Position numbers and translations under genes: made by a program. The notes under the pieces are model-generated. The model was not told the DNA's origin, ran no database searches, and saw only the letters and a program-made list of their open reading frames with translations. This document shows positions 16,099 to 24,076 of a stretch of 42,478 nt of DNA, piece after piece. The stretch's first letter is position 1; each line of letters opens with the position of its first letter. The stretch comes from DATJUF01 sp035502655 (GTDB lineage: Bacteria > Desulfobacterota > Binatia > Binatales > Binataceae): contig DATJUF010000261.1 of the NCBI GenBank assembly GCA_035502655.1, positions 1 to 42,478 of the forward strand, written 5' to 3'.

Positions 16099-16281
16099 TC
16101 AGTCTTCAACTACCGCGACCAAATGCTTGAGCCGCCGAAGCATCCCCTCGATGGGGGCCGAACGCTTCAGAACCCGCTCACTCCCGAGTTTACCCAGACC
16201 GAGACCCTTGACCGTCTGGCGGACCCGGTCTTTTGTCCCAATTGGACTACGCACCAATTTAACGCGAATTGTATCGGCCAT
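16099..16281 (-). CDS. rpmD: 50S ribosomal protein L30
   Basis: The 60-residue protein from the ATG at 16281 (MADTIRVKLVRSPIG) matches the normal length and start of bacterial L30. Two further in-frame ATG codons lie two and three codons upstream and are alternatives; no clear ribosome site distinguishes them. The conserved IGTKDRVRQTVKGLGLGKLGS segment and the VLKR element are present. Position between rpsE and rplO is standard. Confidence 0.93.
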   Translation of the reverse strand: MADTIRVKLVRSPIGTKDRVRQTVKGLGLGKLGSERVLKRSAPIEGMLRRLKHLVAVVED

Positions 16282-16306
16282 GTTCATCATCTTCAGCCGG
16301 CATTCG

Positions 16307-16807
16307 TCAGGCTGCCGGCGGCTCCTCAACCGCGCGCAATTTAATTACGTCTTCGCGGCTTCGCAATTCACCGAGCGCTTCCAGCGTAGCCTTGACCAAG
16401 TTGTGCGGATTTGACGAACCAAGCCGCTTGGTCAGAACATTACGAATTCCTGCCAATTCGACCACTGCCCGCACGCCACCAGCAGCAATCACACCTGTAC
16501 CTTCAGATGCTGGCCGCAGTACCACTTTACCCGCCCCGAAATGGCCCAAAACCTGATGCGGGATTGTGCCGTCATGTAATGGCACTCGAATCAGTGATTT
16601 TTTTGCCCGTTCGACGCCCTTGCGAATCGCTTCCGGTACTTCGTTAGCCTTGCCCAAGCCGAAGCCGACTAGTCCATTCTGATCACCAGCTACCACCAAG
16701 GCACTGAAGCTGAAACGGCGGCCGCCCTTGACAACCTTGGCTACACGGTTGATATGGACAACCTTTTCCTTGATATCCAAGCCTTGCGGATCAATTCGTT
16801 GCGCCAC
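16307..16807 (-). CDS. rpsE: 30S ribosomal protein S5
   Basis: S5 helps maintain decoding fidelity at the mRNA entry. The 166-residue protein has the double-stranded RNA-binding-like N-terminal domain (VVHINRVAKVVKGGRRFSFSALVVAGD) and the C-terminal domain with APASEGTGVIAGG-like KVVLRPASEGTGVIAAGGVRAV. The GTG start at 16807 has GAGG about nine bases upstream and gives the expected short leader. It starts 21 bases after rplR. Confidence 0.96.
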   Translation of the reverse strand: MAQRIDPQGLDIKEKVVHINRVAKVVKGGRRFSFSALVVAGDQNGLVGFGLGKANEVPEAIRKGVERAKKSLIRVPLHDGTIPHQVLGHFGAGKVVLRPASEGTGVIAAGGVRAVVELAGIRNVLTKRLGSSNPHNLVKATLEALGELRSREDVIKLRAVEEPPAA

Positions 16808-16828
16808 GCGCGATACCTCTCGCCGTAT

Positions 16829-17191
16829 CTAGAACTTCAAACCGGCTTCACGCGCCGCTTCCGCAAGCGCCTTGATCCGTCCGTGATAAAGAAAGCCATT
16901 ACGGTCAAACACCACTTGTTCGATGCCTTTTTCGCGGCACCGCTCGGCTATGGCTTTGCCGATGGCCTTGGCCGCTTGAACGCTGCGTTTACTGTTCAAG
17001 CCCTCACGCAAGCCTTTAGCCGCGCTTGACGCCGATACCAGAGTTGCACCGGTGTCGTCTGAAATCACCTGAACGTAAAGATGATGCAGCGAACGATAGA
17101 CCGAAAGGCGAGGCCGTTCATCAGTGCCGCGAACCTTGCGGCGGACACGCACTCGGCGCAGGTCACGTTTTTGCGATCGTTCCAAAGCCAT
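16829..17191 (-). CDS. rplR: 50S ribosomal protein L18
   Basis: A 5S rRNA-binding protein of the central protuberance. The 120 residues run from an Arg/Lys-rich tail (RSQKRDLRRVRVRRKVRGT) through RPRLSVYRSLHHLYVQVI to the C-terminal DRNGFLYHGRIKALAEAAREAGLKF, all typical. ATG at 17191, 18 bases after rplF. Confidence 0.97.
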   Translation of the reverse strand: MALERSQKRDLRRVRVRRKVRGTDERPRLSVYRSLHHLYVQVISDDTGATLVSASSAAKGLREGLNSKRSVQAAKAIGKAIAERCREKGIEQVVFDRNGFLYHGRIKALAEAAREAGLKF

Positions 17192-17209
17192 TATCGTTTG
17201 CCTGAATCC

Positions 17210-17761
17210 TTAACCGGAACTGGAACCCGCCGCCGCTTTACCAGCCTTCCGACGGATTTTTTCAGTTGCGTATTTGATGCCTTTACCCTTGTATGGTTCC
17301 GGCGGCCTGAGCGCCCGGATCTGCGCTGCCACCGTACCGATCAGTTGCCGATCGGCGCTCTCCAGGGTTAAAAGCACCTGGCGTTCAACTTTCGCCGTTA
17401 CCCCAGGCGGTAGCTGGTAAACGATTGGATGAGAATAGCCTAAAGCAAAGTTTATCTGTCCAGGCTTGGCCTCGGCACGATAACCAACGCCGTTGATTTC
17501 CAAGACCGTAGTGAAACCCTTGCTGACACCCTGCGCCATATTGGCGATTAGCTTCCGCATCAAGCCATGCACTGCGCGGTCTTCCTGAGTATCACCTGGC
17601 CGTTTTACGACGATCTCATTATTCTCAATCGCAACTGCGAAGCCTTCATGAATCCTGGTTTCAAGTTTGCCCTTGGGACCTTCAAGCTTGATCATCCCAT
17701 CGGCTAACGTCGCCTTAACGCCCGGATCAAGCGTTATCGGCAATTTTCCTATTCTCGACAT
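17210..17761 (-). CDS. rplF: 50S ribosomal protein L6
   Basis: L6 lies near the factor-binding site and sarcin-ricin loop. The 183-residue protein starts MSRIGKLPITLDPGVKATL and has the duplicated alpha-beta fold with the C-terminal signature PPEPYKGKGIKY followed by a basic tail. It begins three bases after rpsH ends, so translational coupling is likely. Confidence 0.97.
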   Translation of the reverse strand: MSRIGKLPITLDPGVKATLADGMIKLEGPKGKLETRIHEGFAVAIENNEIVVKRPGDTQEDRAVHGLMRKLIANMAQGVSKGFTTVLEINGVGYRAEAKPGQINFALGYSHPIVYQLPPGVTAKVERQVLLTLESADRQLIGTVAAQIRALRPPEPYKGKGIKYATEKIRRKAGKAAAGSSSG

Positions 17762-17764
17762 CGC

Positions 17765-18163
17765 CTACCAGACCCTCAACAAGATTTCGCCACCGACCTT
17801 GCGCCGCCGTGCTTCACGATCAGTCATTACCCCGAGCGGCGTAGAGACGACATGGAGTCCCATTCCACCCGTCACCCGCGGCATCGTGGCGGCACCGGCA
17901 TAGCGTCTCAGGCTGGGGCGGCTGACCCGTTGCAAGCCGCGGATAACCGGCTCCCGTGTACTGGAATAGCGCAGTGCCAGTACCAGTTTTTTGATGTACC
18001 CTTCGCCGCTGGTCTCGACGCCAGCCAGAAAGCCTTCCGCCAGCAGCACGCGGCAAATCGCTTCGCGCAGGCGCGAATGGGCGATCTCGACCTGGTTATA
18101 CCGTGCATGCATCGCATTACGGATACGAGTAAGCAGTTCCGCAATTGGATCAGTTTGCGACAT
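17765..18163 (-). CDS. rpsH: 30S ribosomal protein S8
   Basis: A central-domain 16S rRNA-binding protein and, in E. coli, the spc-operon repressor. I start it at the ATG at 18163 (132 residues; MSQTDPIAELLTRIRNA), matching the family start with a G-rich element just upstream. An ATG four codons earlier is an alternative with no ribosome site. The C-terminal GGMGLHVVSTPLGVMTDREARRRKVGGEIL block carries the RNA-binding Ser-Thr-x3-Gly motif. Confidence 0.95.
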   Translation of the reverse strand: MSQTDPIAELLTRIRNAMHARYNQVEIAHSRLREAICRVLLAEGFLAGVETSGEGYIKKLVLALRYSSTREPVIRGLQRVSRPSLRRYAGAATMPRVTGGMGLHVVSTPLGVMTDREARRRKVGGEILLRVW

Positions 18164-18223
18164 CGATAGCCCCATGCACGCGTGCAGCCATGCTCGAATT
18201 CATCTGAGGATACACCTCGCCTC

Positions 18224-18409
18224 TCACCAGCTCGCCTTGACTACTCCCGGCAACTGTCCGCGCAATGCGAGCTTGCGCAAACACAGCCGGCACATATTGA
18301 AACGCCGATAGAATGCGCGCGACCGGCCACATAATGGACACCGGTTGTAGCCTCGCACCTTGAATTTAGGTGGACGGGTTGCTTTCACCCGCAACGAAGT
18401 CTTAGCCAT
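18224..18409 (-). CDS. rpsN: 30S ribosomal protein S14, zinc-binding short form
   Basis: The 61-residue protein is the short, zinc-containing S14 (type Z) rather than the roughly 100-residue form of E. coli. Cys24, Cys27, Cys40 and Cys43 form the zinc site (NRCPLCGRSRAF ... FNMCRLCLR). It ends in the conserved GQLPGVVKASW. It lies 24 bases after rplE and 60 before rpsH. Presence of the zinc form is common outside Gammaproteobacteria. Confidence 0.97.
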   Translation of the reverse strand: MAKTSLRVKATRPPKFKVRGYNRCPLCGRSRAFYRRFNMCRLCLRKLALRGQLPGVVKASW

Positions 18410-18433
18410 CCCGAACTATCCCTTGCACGCGGG

Positions 18434-19147
18434 CTAGGCTCTCGCCTCACCGGCACCGCGAAACGGTATTCCCAGCGCTTTCAAGAGCGTCAGCCCTTCG
18501 AAATCACTAGCCGCCGTAGTGGTAATTGAAACTGTCATGCCCTTCACCTTCTCGATTTTGTCGAGATTCAGCTCCGGGAAAATTGTATGCTCGCGCAGGC
18601 CGAGCGAATAATTGCCGCGCCCATCAAAGGATTTATCACTGACCCCACGGAAGTCGCGCACGCGCGGCAGCGCAATAGTCACCATTCGGTCGAGGAACTC
18701 ATACATCTGGTCCCGGCGCAGCGTCACCATTACGCCGATTGGCATTCCCTCGCGCAGCTTAAAATTGGAAATTGCCTTGCGGGCCCGCGTCACCACCGGC
18801 TTTTGGCCGGTGATCTGCTTAATTTCTTCAGTGGCGGCGTCGAGGATTTTGACGTTTTCGCGCGCCTCACCCAGCGCCATATTAATCACTATTTTATCCA
18901 GCTTCGGAACGCGCATCCGATTCTCAATCTTCAGCTCGCGCATCAGCGCAGGAACAATCTCCTGCTCGTACCGCACGCGCAGCCGGGCTGGCACTTTAGG
19001 TTCGGGTTCGGACGGCGCCCGTTCGACCGCGGCCTGAGCCTGAGCTTCCGCCTCGGCCGCGTCTCTGCGCTTCTTATTGGCTTGGCGAAACGCCTCGCCC
19101 CGCCCAGCATCCTTGGGCTTCTTCTGGCCCTTTTCCTGGTCAGCCAT
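18434..19147 (-). CDS. rplE: 50S ribosomal protein L5 with a charged N-terminal extension
   Basis: L5 binds 5S rRNA and contacts P-site tRNA. The conserved body (about residue 54 onwards, ARLRVRYEQEIVPALM through SFDGRGNYSLGLREH to the C-terminus) is complete. It is preceded by about 53 extra residues, rich in Lys, Glu, Ala and Gln, that typical L5 proteins of about 179 residues lack. The start is well supported: its ATG shares one base with the TGA of rplX (TGATG), a classic coupled junction, and no other in-frame start lies near the canonical beginning. The extension looks disordered and partly helical (AAEAEAQAQAAVERAP). Confidence 0.95.
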   Translation of the reverse strand: MADQEKGQKKPKDAGRGEAFRQANKKRRDAAEAEAQAQAAVERAPSEPEPKVPARLRVRYEQEIVPALMRELKIENRMRVPKLDKIVINMALGEARENVKILDAATEEIKQITGQKPVVTRARKAISNFKLREGMPIGVMVTLRRDQMYEFLDRMVTIALPRVRDFRGVSDKSFDGRGNYSLGLREHTIFPELNLDKIEKVKGMTVSITTTAASDFEGLTLLKALGIPFRGAGEARA

Positions 19148-19491
19148 CAGTCGTTCCCTAAACCTTCACCGCAGCGCTTGCAAATTCGCGAGCTTTCACC
19201 GTCATTCGTCAGCTTAACACCGGCGCGGACTGGAGCGTTACAGCGGTCGCAGAAGATCATAACGTTGGCGAGCTGCAGGGGCGCTTCCTTCTCAACGATT
19301 CCGCTGGGGCTCTGCGGTCCGCGTTGTTTGGAGTGCCGCTTGACAATATTAAGCCGCTCGACGACAACCCGCCCGGTTTCCGGAATCACGCGCAAAACCT
19401 TACCGGTCTTACCGCGCTCCCGGCCCTTGATCACCATCACATTGTCATTCTTCCGGATTTCATATTTGATCAGGTGACGCTCAGCCGCCAT
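19147..19491 (-). CDS. rplX: 50S ribosomal protein L24 with C-terminal Cys4 motif
   Basis: An assembly initiator at the 5' end of 23S rRNA, with an N-terminal KOW domain (KNDNVMVIKGRERGKTGKVLRV). The start at the ATG at 19491 (114 residues) is preceded by GGAGG with a seven- to eight-base spacer; an in-frame ATG six codons upstream would include that site in the coding region. Near the C-terminus CDRC and CKRC pairs could bind zinc, a feature of many bacterial L24 proteins. Its stop codon overlaps the rplE start by one base. Confidence 0.96.
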   Translation of the reverse strand: MAAERHLIKYEIRKNDNVMVIKGRERGKTGKVLRVIPETGRVVVERLNIVKRHSKQRGPQSPSGIVEKEAPLQLANVMIFCDRCNAPVRAGVKLTNDGESSRICKRCGEGLGND

Positions 19492-19530
19492 TTGCGTACC
19501 TCCGCTCACAAGCGCTGGAACCGCTTAGCA

Positions 19531-19899
19531 TCACAGAACCTCCGGTGCCAGCGAGATAATCTTGAGGAAACGTTTGGCGCGCAATTCACGAGCGACCGGC
19601 CCAAAAATACGCGTACCGATCGGCTCATTCTGATTATCCACCAATACCGCTGAATTATCGTCGAAACGGATATAGCTGCCGTCGGGACGACCGACCTCGC
19701 GCGCGGTCCGCACGATCACCGCCTTGCTCACATCGCCTTTCTTGACCTTGGCGTTCGGTATCGCTTCTTTTACCGCGACGACAATAATATCGCCGATCGT
19801 CGCGTAGCGCCGTTTCGAGCCCCCTAGCACCTTGATACACATCACTTTGCGCGCGCCTGAATTGTCTGCCACGCTCAGCACTGTTTGCGTTTGCACCAT
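19531..19899 (-). CDS. rplN: 50S ribosomal protein L14
   Basis: The 122-residue protein is of canonical length and sequence: MVQTQTVLSVADNSGARKVMCIKVLGGSKRRYA at the N-terminus and GPVARELRAKRFLKIISLAPEVL at the end. It lies near the intersubunit bridge and the site bound by silencing factor RsfS. ATG at 19899, 29 bases after rpsQ. Confidence 0.98.
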   Translation of the reverse strand: MVQTQTVLSVADNSGARKVMCIKVLGGSKRRYATIGDIIVVAVKEAIPNAKVKKGDVSKAVIVRTAREVGRPDGSYIRFDDNSAVLVDNQNEPIGTRIFGPVARELRAKRFLKIISLAPEVL

Positions 19900-19928
19900 C
19901 GCGGTCTACGCTACCCCTCCACCCAATC

Positions 19929-20183
19929 CTAACGTGCCGCCTGTTGCACGATCCGGCTGACGCGCCAGCGCTTATGCCTTGAGAGCGGGCGTGCTTCGAT
20001 AATCAAAACGCGGTCGCCTTCATGACAAGTCCCGCCTTCATCATGTGCCATATAGCGCTTGCGCATTCGCAAACGCTTGCCGTAGAGCTTATGCTCCACC
20101 AGCCGCTCCACCTGTACTACCACCGTCTTGGCCATCTTGGCCGACACCACTGTGCCTTCACGCCGCTTGATCCGCTCCCGCAT
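19929..20183 (-). CDS. rpsQ: 30S ribosomal protein S17
   Basis: A primary 16S rRNA-binding protein with an OB fold. The 84 residues start MRERIKRREGTVVSAKMAKTVVVQVERLVEHKLYGK, with the conserved YMAHDE and IEARPLSRHKRWRV motifs. It begins three bases after the rpmC stop, so it is translationally coupled. Confidence 0.97.
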   Translation of the reverse strand: MRERIKRREGTVVSAKMAKTVVVQVERLVEHKLYGKRLRMRKRYMAHDEGGTCHEGDRVLIIEARPLSRHKRWRVSRIVQQAAR

Positions 20184-20186
20184 CGC

Positions 20187-20402
20187 CTAAGCTCCGGCAC
20201 CCGGTGCTGCAACAATCTCGCGCTTCTGGTTGATCAGGGTCAGAATTCGCGCCAACTCACGCCGCGCCTTACGATAATTCGCGCGATTATCGAGTTGATT
20301 AGTCCGCAGTTTAAGCCGTAAGCGGAAAATCTCCTCGCGGGTCTCGCGTTCCTTGATCCGCAGATCAGGTGCACTCATCTGTTTCAGTTCATCAAGCTCC
20401 AA
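20187..20402 (-). CDS. rpmC: 50S ribosomal protein L29, TTG start
   Basis: L29 lines the polypeptide exit site where trigger factor and SRP dock. The protein is best started at the TTG at 20402, giving 71 residues: MELDELKQMSAPDLRIKERETREEIFRLRLKL aligns with the usual short helix before the Leu-Arg motif of L29. GGGAGG lies nine bases upstream. The nearest ATG (20378) would remove the first helix and leave 63 residues. With the TTG start the gene overlaps the end of rplP by 11 bases. The two-helix body and C-terminal QKREI are present. Confidence 0.88.
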   Translation of the reverse strand: MELDELKQMSAPDLRIKERETREEIFRLRLKLRTNQLDNRANYRKARRELARILTLINQKREIVAAPGAGA

Positions 20403-20817
20403 AGGCTTCAGCCTCCCGCTCCACGACGACCGTCTTGACCGGTAACTTATGCGCCGCGAGCCGCATGGCTTCGCGTGCAGTAGCGCGATCGACTCCTTCC
20501 ATCTCGAACAGGATCCTTCCGACACGCACGGGCGCGACCCATCCTTCTGGTGCACCTTTGCCCTTGCCCATGCGGGTTTCGGCTGGTTTCTTGGTAAAAG
20601 GCTTATCCGGAAAGACACGAATCCATACGCGGCCGCCTCGTTTGATATGACGCGTGAGCGCGATTCGAGCGGCTTCAAGGGCGCGGGCGTCAACCCGTGC
20701 GGTCTCGATACTCTTTAAGCCGAAATCGCCAAAAGCCAGTTCGAGGCCACGTGAATCGGCGCCGTGAACACGGCCTTTCTGGATTTTGCGATATTTTACT
20801 TTCTTCGGTGACAACAT
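20392..20817 (-). CDS. rplP: 50S ribosomal protein L16
   Basis: L16 organises the A site and tRNA accommodation. The 141-residue protein starts MLSPKKVKYRKIQKGRVHG and contains GRVWIRVFPDKPFTKKPAETRMGKGKGAPEGWVAPV, nearly invariant in bacteria. In some bacteria its Arg in the KGKGAPE-W region is hydroxylated by RoxA. Its end overlaps the proposed rpmC start. Confidence 0.98.
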   Translation of the reverse strand: MLSPKKVKYRKIQKGRVHGADSRGLELAFGDFGLKSIETARVDARALEAARIALTRHIKRGGRVWIRVFPDKPFTKKPAETRMGKGKGAPEGWVAPVRVGRILFEMEGVDRATAREAMRLAAHKLPVKTVVVEREAEAFGA

Positions 20818-20843
20818 TGGTCGAATCCATGCTCAGCCTTTCG

Positions 20844-21518
20844 TCAGGCTTGCTGAGCGGCACCAGCCCGCTTGGCCGCTTCTTCCTGCCGAGTCAGAAT
20901 CTCACCCCGGAAGATCCAGACCTTGACGCCAATCATGCCGTAGGTCGTCCTTGCCTCGGCGAAGCCATAGGCTACGTCCGCGCGCAGGGTTTGCAATGGC
21001 ACGCGACCCTCGCGATACCATTCGCGACGGGCGATTTCCGCACCGCCGAGCCGGCCCGACACCTGTACGCGCACGCCTTGCGCACCCATCCGCATCGCCC
21101 GCAAAACAGCTTCTTTCATCGCGCGGCGGAAAGTTACCCGCCGCTCCAATTGGAGCGCGATATTCTCAGCCACCAGTTGAGGATCAAGGTCGGGCCGGCG
21201 TACTTCATGAATATTGATAAAGGCTTCCTTGCCCTTCATCATTTTCTGAATATCGGTTTTGAGCTTGTCGATTTCGACGCCCTTTTTACCGATCACGATC
21301 CCCGGCCGAGCGGTATAGATATTAACCTTGGCCTTGTTGGCCATCCGCTCGATTTCAATCCGCGAAATCCCAGCATGGTAGAGCCGCTTCTTGATAAAGT
21401 CGCGCAGCTTTAGATCTTCATGTAATAGCGCCGTGTAATCGTGACTCGCGAACCATTTCGAGTCCCATCCTTCGATAATTCCCAGGCGCAATCCGCGCGG
21501 ATGTGTTTTCTGCCCCAT
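20844..21518 (-). CDS. rpsC: 30S ribosomal protein S3
   Basis: S3 forms part of the mRNA entry helicase and has KH and C-terminal domains. The ATG at 21518 gives 224 residues beginning MGQKTHPRGLRLGI, with AGGA about six bases upstream; the frame continues nine codons further to an unlikely start inside rplV. KH motif region VIGKKGVEIDKLK and the C-terminal GRLGGAEIARREW are present. The start lies seven bases after rplV. Confidence 0.96.
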   Translation of the reverse strand: MGQKTHPRGLRLGIIEGWDSKWFASHDYTALLHEDLKLRDFIKKRLYHAGISRIEIERMANKAKVNIYTARPGIVIGKKGVEIDKLKTDIQKMMKGKEAFINIHEVRRPDLDPQLVAENIALQLERRVTFRRAMKEAVLRAMRMGAQGVRVQVSGRLGGAEIARREWYREGRVPLQTLRADVAYGFAEARTTYGMIGVKVWIFRGEILTRQEEAAKRAGAAQQA

Positions 21519-21525
21519 GGTTTCC

Positions 21526-21864
21526 TCAGGAGCCCTGCTCGTCAACGATCACCGTGAGATGACTGGTGCGTTTCAGAATTGGCGTGGCATGCATATGGGC
21601 ACGCTGCATCGAACGTTTCCACGTCGGACCGGTATCGGCCACGACGCGCTTCACGTAGAGCTTGTCCTCATCGACGTTCTGCTGGTCGCGGGCGTTAGCA
21701 ATCGCCGCCACCAGCGTTTTGGAGATAATTTTCGCGCCTTTTTTTGGCGTAAACTCTAAAATCGATAGTGCTTGATCGACCTTTTTACCTGCCACCAAAG
21801 CGCATACCAGCCGTAATTTCTGCGGCGAGATGCGCACGAAACGTGTGCGCGCCACTGCTTCCAT
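21526..21864 (-). CDS. rplV: 50S ribosomal protein L22
   Basis: The 112-residue protein has a globular domain plus the long beta-hairpin that lines the exit tunnel (RAHMHATPILKRTSHLTVIV at the C-terminal part is the typical continuation). N-terminus MEAVARTRFVRISPQKLRLVCALVAGKK is canonical. ATG at 21864, 26 bases after rpsS. Confidence 0.97.
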   Translation of the reverse strand: MEAVARTRFVRISPQKLRLVCALVAGKKVDQALSILEFTPKKGAKIISKTLVAAIANARDQQNVDEDKLYVKRVVADTGPTWKRSMQRAHMHATPILKRTSHLTVIVDEQGS

Positions 21865-21890
21865 CGGATACCTTCTTTGCCTGCCGCGGA

Positions 21891-22196
21891 TTAGCGGCGC
21901 GGCGCCGGTGCGCCTCCCGATTTAACCTCGCCCTTACGATCACCCGCATGGCCATGGAAGGTTCTGGTGGGAGAGAATTCGCCGAGCTTATGGCCAACCA
22001 TATTCTCAGTGCAATAGACCGGGATAAACTTATGCCCATTATGGACCGCGAAAGTCAGGCCGATCATATCCGGTACGATCATTGACCGCCGCGACCAAGT
22101 TCGGATTATCCGTTTGTCACCGGCCGCGCTTGCTACCTCCACCTTCTTCTGAAGATGGGTGTCGACGAACGGACCTTTCTTTAATGACCTCGCCAT
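21891..22196 (-). CDS. rpsS: 30S ribosomal protein S19
   Basis: A head protein contacting S13. The ATG at 22196 gives 101 residues starting MARSLKKGPFVDTHLQKKV, with ACGGAG upstream. The frame is open 12 codons further, but that would overlap rplB. The conserved PVYCTENMVGHKLGEFSPTRTFHGHAGDRK is present. The C-terminus has a short Gly/Pro/Arg tail. Seven bases follow rplB. Confidence 0.96.
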   Translation of the reverse strand: MARSLKKGPFVDTHLQKKVEVASAAGDKRIIRTWSRRSMIVPDMIGLTFAVHNGHKFIPVYCTENMVGHKLGEFSPTRTFHGHAGDRKGEVKSGGAPAPRR

Positions 22197-22203
22197 CGCG
22201 CAA

Positions 22204-23037
22204 CTAACTCCGTTTACCGCGCGGCCGTCCACTCACGATAAAGCGGTCGGAGATCTTCTTACCACGCGTCTTATAGCCTTTAGCCGGCATCCCCCAGGGC
22301 GATTGTGGATGATTCCCCTTGGAACGCCCCTCGCCCCCGCCATGCGGATGGTCGACCGGGTTCATCGCCACACCCCGCACGTGCGAGCGCTTACCGAGCC
22401 ATCGCGACCGCCCAGCCTTGCCGATTGAGATATTCTCATGATCAAGATTGCCAACCTGCCCAATCGTCGCTCGGCATTCCGCTTGAACCATGCGCTGCTC
22501 ACCCGAAGGAAGCTTCAGGAGGGCAAACTTACCCTCTTTGGCCATCAACTGGGCCTGCACTCCGGCGCCTCGCGCCAACTGCGCTCCGGCCCCAGGCTTC
22601 AATTCAATCGCATGGACGACGGTACCGACCGGAATATTCTTAAGAGGCAGGGAATTGCCAGGTTTTATATCGGCTGTCGGGCCGCATTCAACTTTGTCGC
22701 CAGTCTTGAGTCCTTCCGGGGCAAGGATATAGGCCTTGGCGCCATCTACGTAATGCAGCAGCGCAATATTCGCCGAGCGATTTGGGTCATACTCTAACGC
22801 CGCCACGGTCGCCGAAATCCCATCGCGGTTGCGCTTTAAATCAATAACGCGAAGACGCCGCTTATGCCCGCCGCCACGATGGCGGATAGTCATACGCCCG
22901 CGATTATTGCGCCCGCCGGACTTTTTCAACGGCGCGAGCAACTGTTTCTCCGGTTTCTTTTTCGTCAGCAGAGAGAAGTCGGCCACCTGCATGAAGCGCT
23001 GACCCGGTGTATTGGGTTTAAGTTGAATTACAGCCAT
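22204..23037 (-). CDS. rplB: 50S ribosomal protein L2
   Basis: L2 is needed for subunit association and peptidyl transfer. The 277-residue protein carries the near-universal peptidyl-transferase-proximal motif VAMNPVDHPHGGGEGRS with the essential His, and a basic C-terminal tail. N-terminus MAVIQLKPNTPGQRFMQVADFSLL differs a little from E. coli but fits deltaproteobacterial-type L2. ATG at 23037, 59 bases after rplW. Confidence 0.98.
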   Translation of the reverse strand: MAVIQLKPNTPGQRFMQVADFSLLTKKKPEKQLLAPLKKSGGRNNRGRMTIRHRGGGHKRRLRVIDLKRNRDGISATVAALEYDPNRSANIALLHYVDGAKAYILAPEGLKTGDKVECGPTADIKPGNSLPLKNIPVGTVVHAIELKPGAGAQLARGAGVQAQLMAKEGKFALLKLPSGEQRMVQAECRATIGQVGNLDHENISIGKAGRSRWLGKRSHVRGVAMNPVDHPHGGGEGRSKGNHPQSPWGMPAKGYKTRGKKISDRFIVSGRPRGKRS

Positions 23038-23096
23038 CGCCTGTCACTGATCGTTAACGCTCGCCGAGGTTTACCGGAACACACAATGCGCGCCTG

Positions 23097-23384
23097 CTAA
23101 ATGCCCTCGAAGAATTCGATCCGATCACCCTCCTTGAGCGTTACGTAAGCTTTTTTCCAGTCAGGCTGGCGGCCCAAAGTCTTGCCACGCCGGCGCTCCT
23201 TGCCCATGAAGTTCGCGGTGCGGACGTGTGTCACATTAACCTTGAACATCTCTTCGACAGCGAGCCGGATCTTGTGCTTGGTCGCGTTGGGCCGCACCCG
23301 AAAAACCACCTGGTTGGCTTTTTCACTGACGGTCGTACCTTTTTCGGTAATCAGCGGCGCAACAATCAGGGTCTCGGCACTCAT
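23097..23384 (-). CDS. rplW: 50S ribosomal protein L23
   Basis: L23 borders the exit tunnel and anchors trigger factor and SRP. The 95-residue protein has the expected IAPLITEKGT-like start (APLITEKGTTVSEKANQVVFRV) and KVNVTHVRTANFMGKERRRGKTLGRQPDWKKAYVTL. ATG at 23384 overlaps the end of rplD by four bases (ATGA), a coupled junction. Confidence 0.97.
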   Translation of the reverse strand: MSAETLIVAPLITEKGTTVSEKANQVVFRVRPNATKHKIRLAVEEMFKVNVTHVRTANFMGKERRRGKTLGRQPDWKKAYVTLKEGDRIEFFEGI

Positions 23385-24076
23385 TCGCTTTCAACCTCTG
23401 GTTCGGCTTCGCTGGACACTGGTGAATCGGCCCCACCAAGCCGCGCTTCAATTGCACGGGCTGTGACGGCCGACATCAAGAGCTCGTCGTAGTTGAGCAC
23501 GTCGTAAACGTTGAGCCCGGCCAGCCGTAAAACTTTATGCGCCGCCAAATTGCGCGCCGCCCGCCCAAAACTCTCGTCACCGTCACCGATCACGATCAAC
23601 GCATGCTTTAGCCTCAAGGCATCCAGCGCCGCTTTGGCCAGCCGCGTCTTCGGTTCGGCTAATTCAAGCGACTCGACCACCACCATCGTACCGTTCAGCG
23701 CACGGTCGGAAAGCGCGAGGCTCAGGGCACGGCGCCAAGCTTTTTTTGGCATCTGGTACGAATAATCCCGTGGCTGTGGACCAAAAATCGTTCCGCCATG
23801 ACGCCAAATCGGCGATCGCGTTGAGCCAGAGCGTGCCCGTCCGGTGCCTTTCTGCCGCCAAGGTTTGCGTCCGCCACCCGAGATTAGTCCCCGCGTCTTG
23901 GTCGCGGCAGTGCCGGTCCGACGCTTGGCTAGTTGCATCCGCACCGCTTCGTGCAGCAGCGAATTGTCGCCAGTACATCCGAAAACCGGACCTGCGAGCT
24001 CGAAATCGCCAGCCCGCTCACGGGCCGCGTTAAATAGCGGTACCTTGACCGTTGACCCGCCCTTGCCTTCAGCCAT
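23381..24076 (-). CDS. rplD: 50S ribosomal protein L4
   Basis: L4 reaches into the exit tunnel and in E. coli represses the S10 operon. The start at the ATG at 24076 (231 residues) has GTGGAG about eight bases upstream; a TTG six codons earlier would engulf that site. The conserved loop KTRGLISGGGRKPWRQKGTGRARSGSTRSPIWRHGG carries the tunnel-lining residues. It overlaps rplC by eight bases and rplW by four. The C-terminus is Glu-rich and slightly extended. Confidence 0.96.
   Translation of the reverse strand: MAEGKGGSTVKVPLFNAARERAGDFELAGPVFGCTGDNSLLHEAVRMQLAKRRTGTAATKTRGLISGGGRKPWRQKGTGRARSGSTRSPIWRHGGTIFGPQPRDYSYQMPKKAWRRALSLALSDRALNGTMVVVESLELAEPKTRLAKAALDALRLKHALIVIGDGDESFGRAARNLAAHKVLRLAGLNVYDVLNYDELLMSAVTARAIEARLGGADSPVSSEAEPEVESE

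Noticed and set aside
18587..19477. A 296-codon plus-strand open frame across rplX and rplE
   Set aside because: It is wholly antisense to two secure ribosomal protein genes with perfect family matches; it shows no recognisable protein features and arises from GC-rich codon use.
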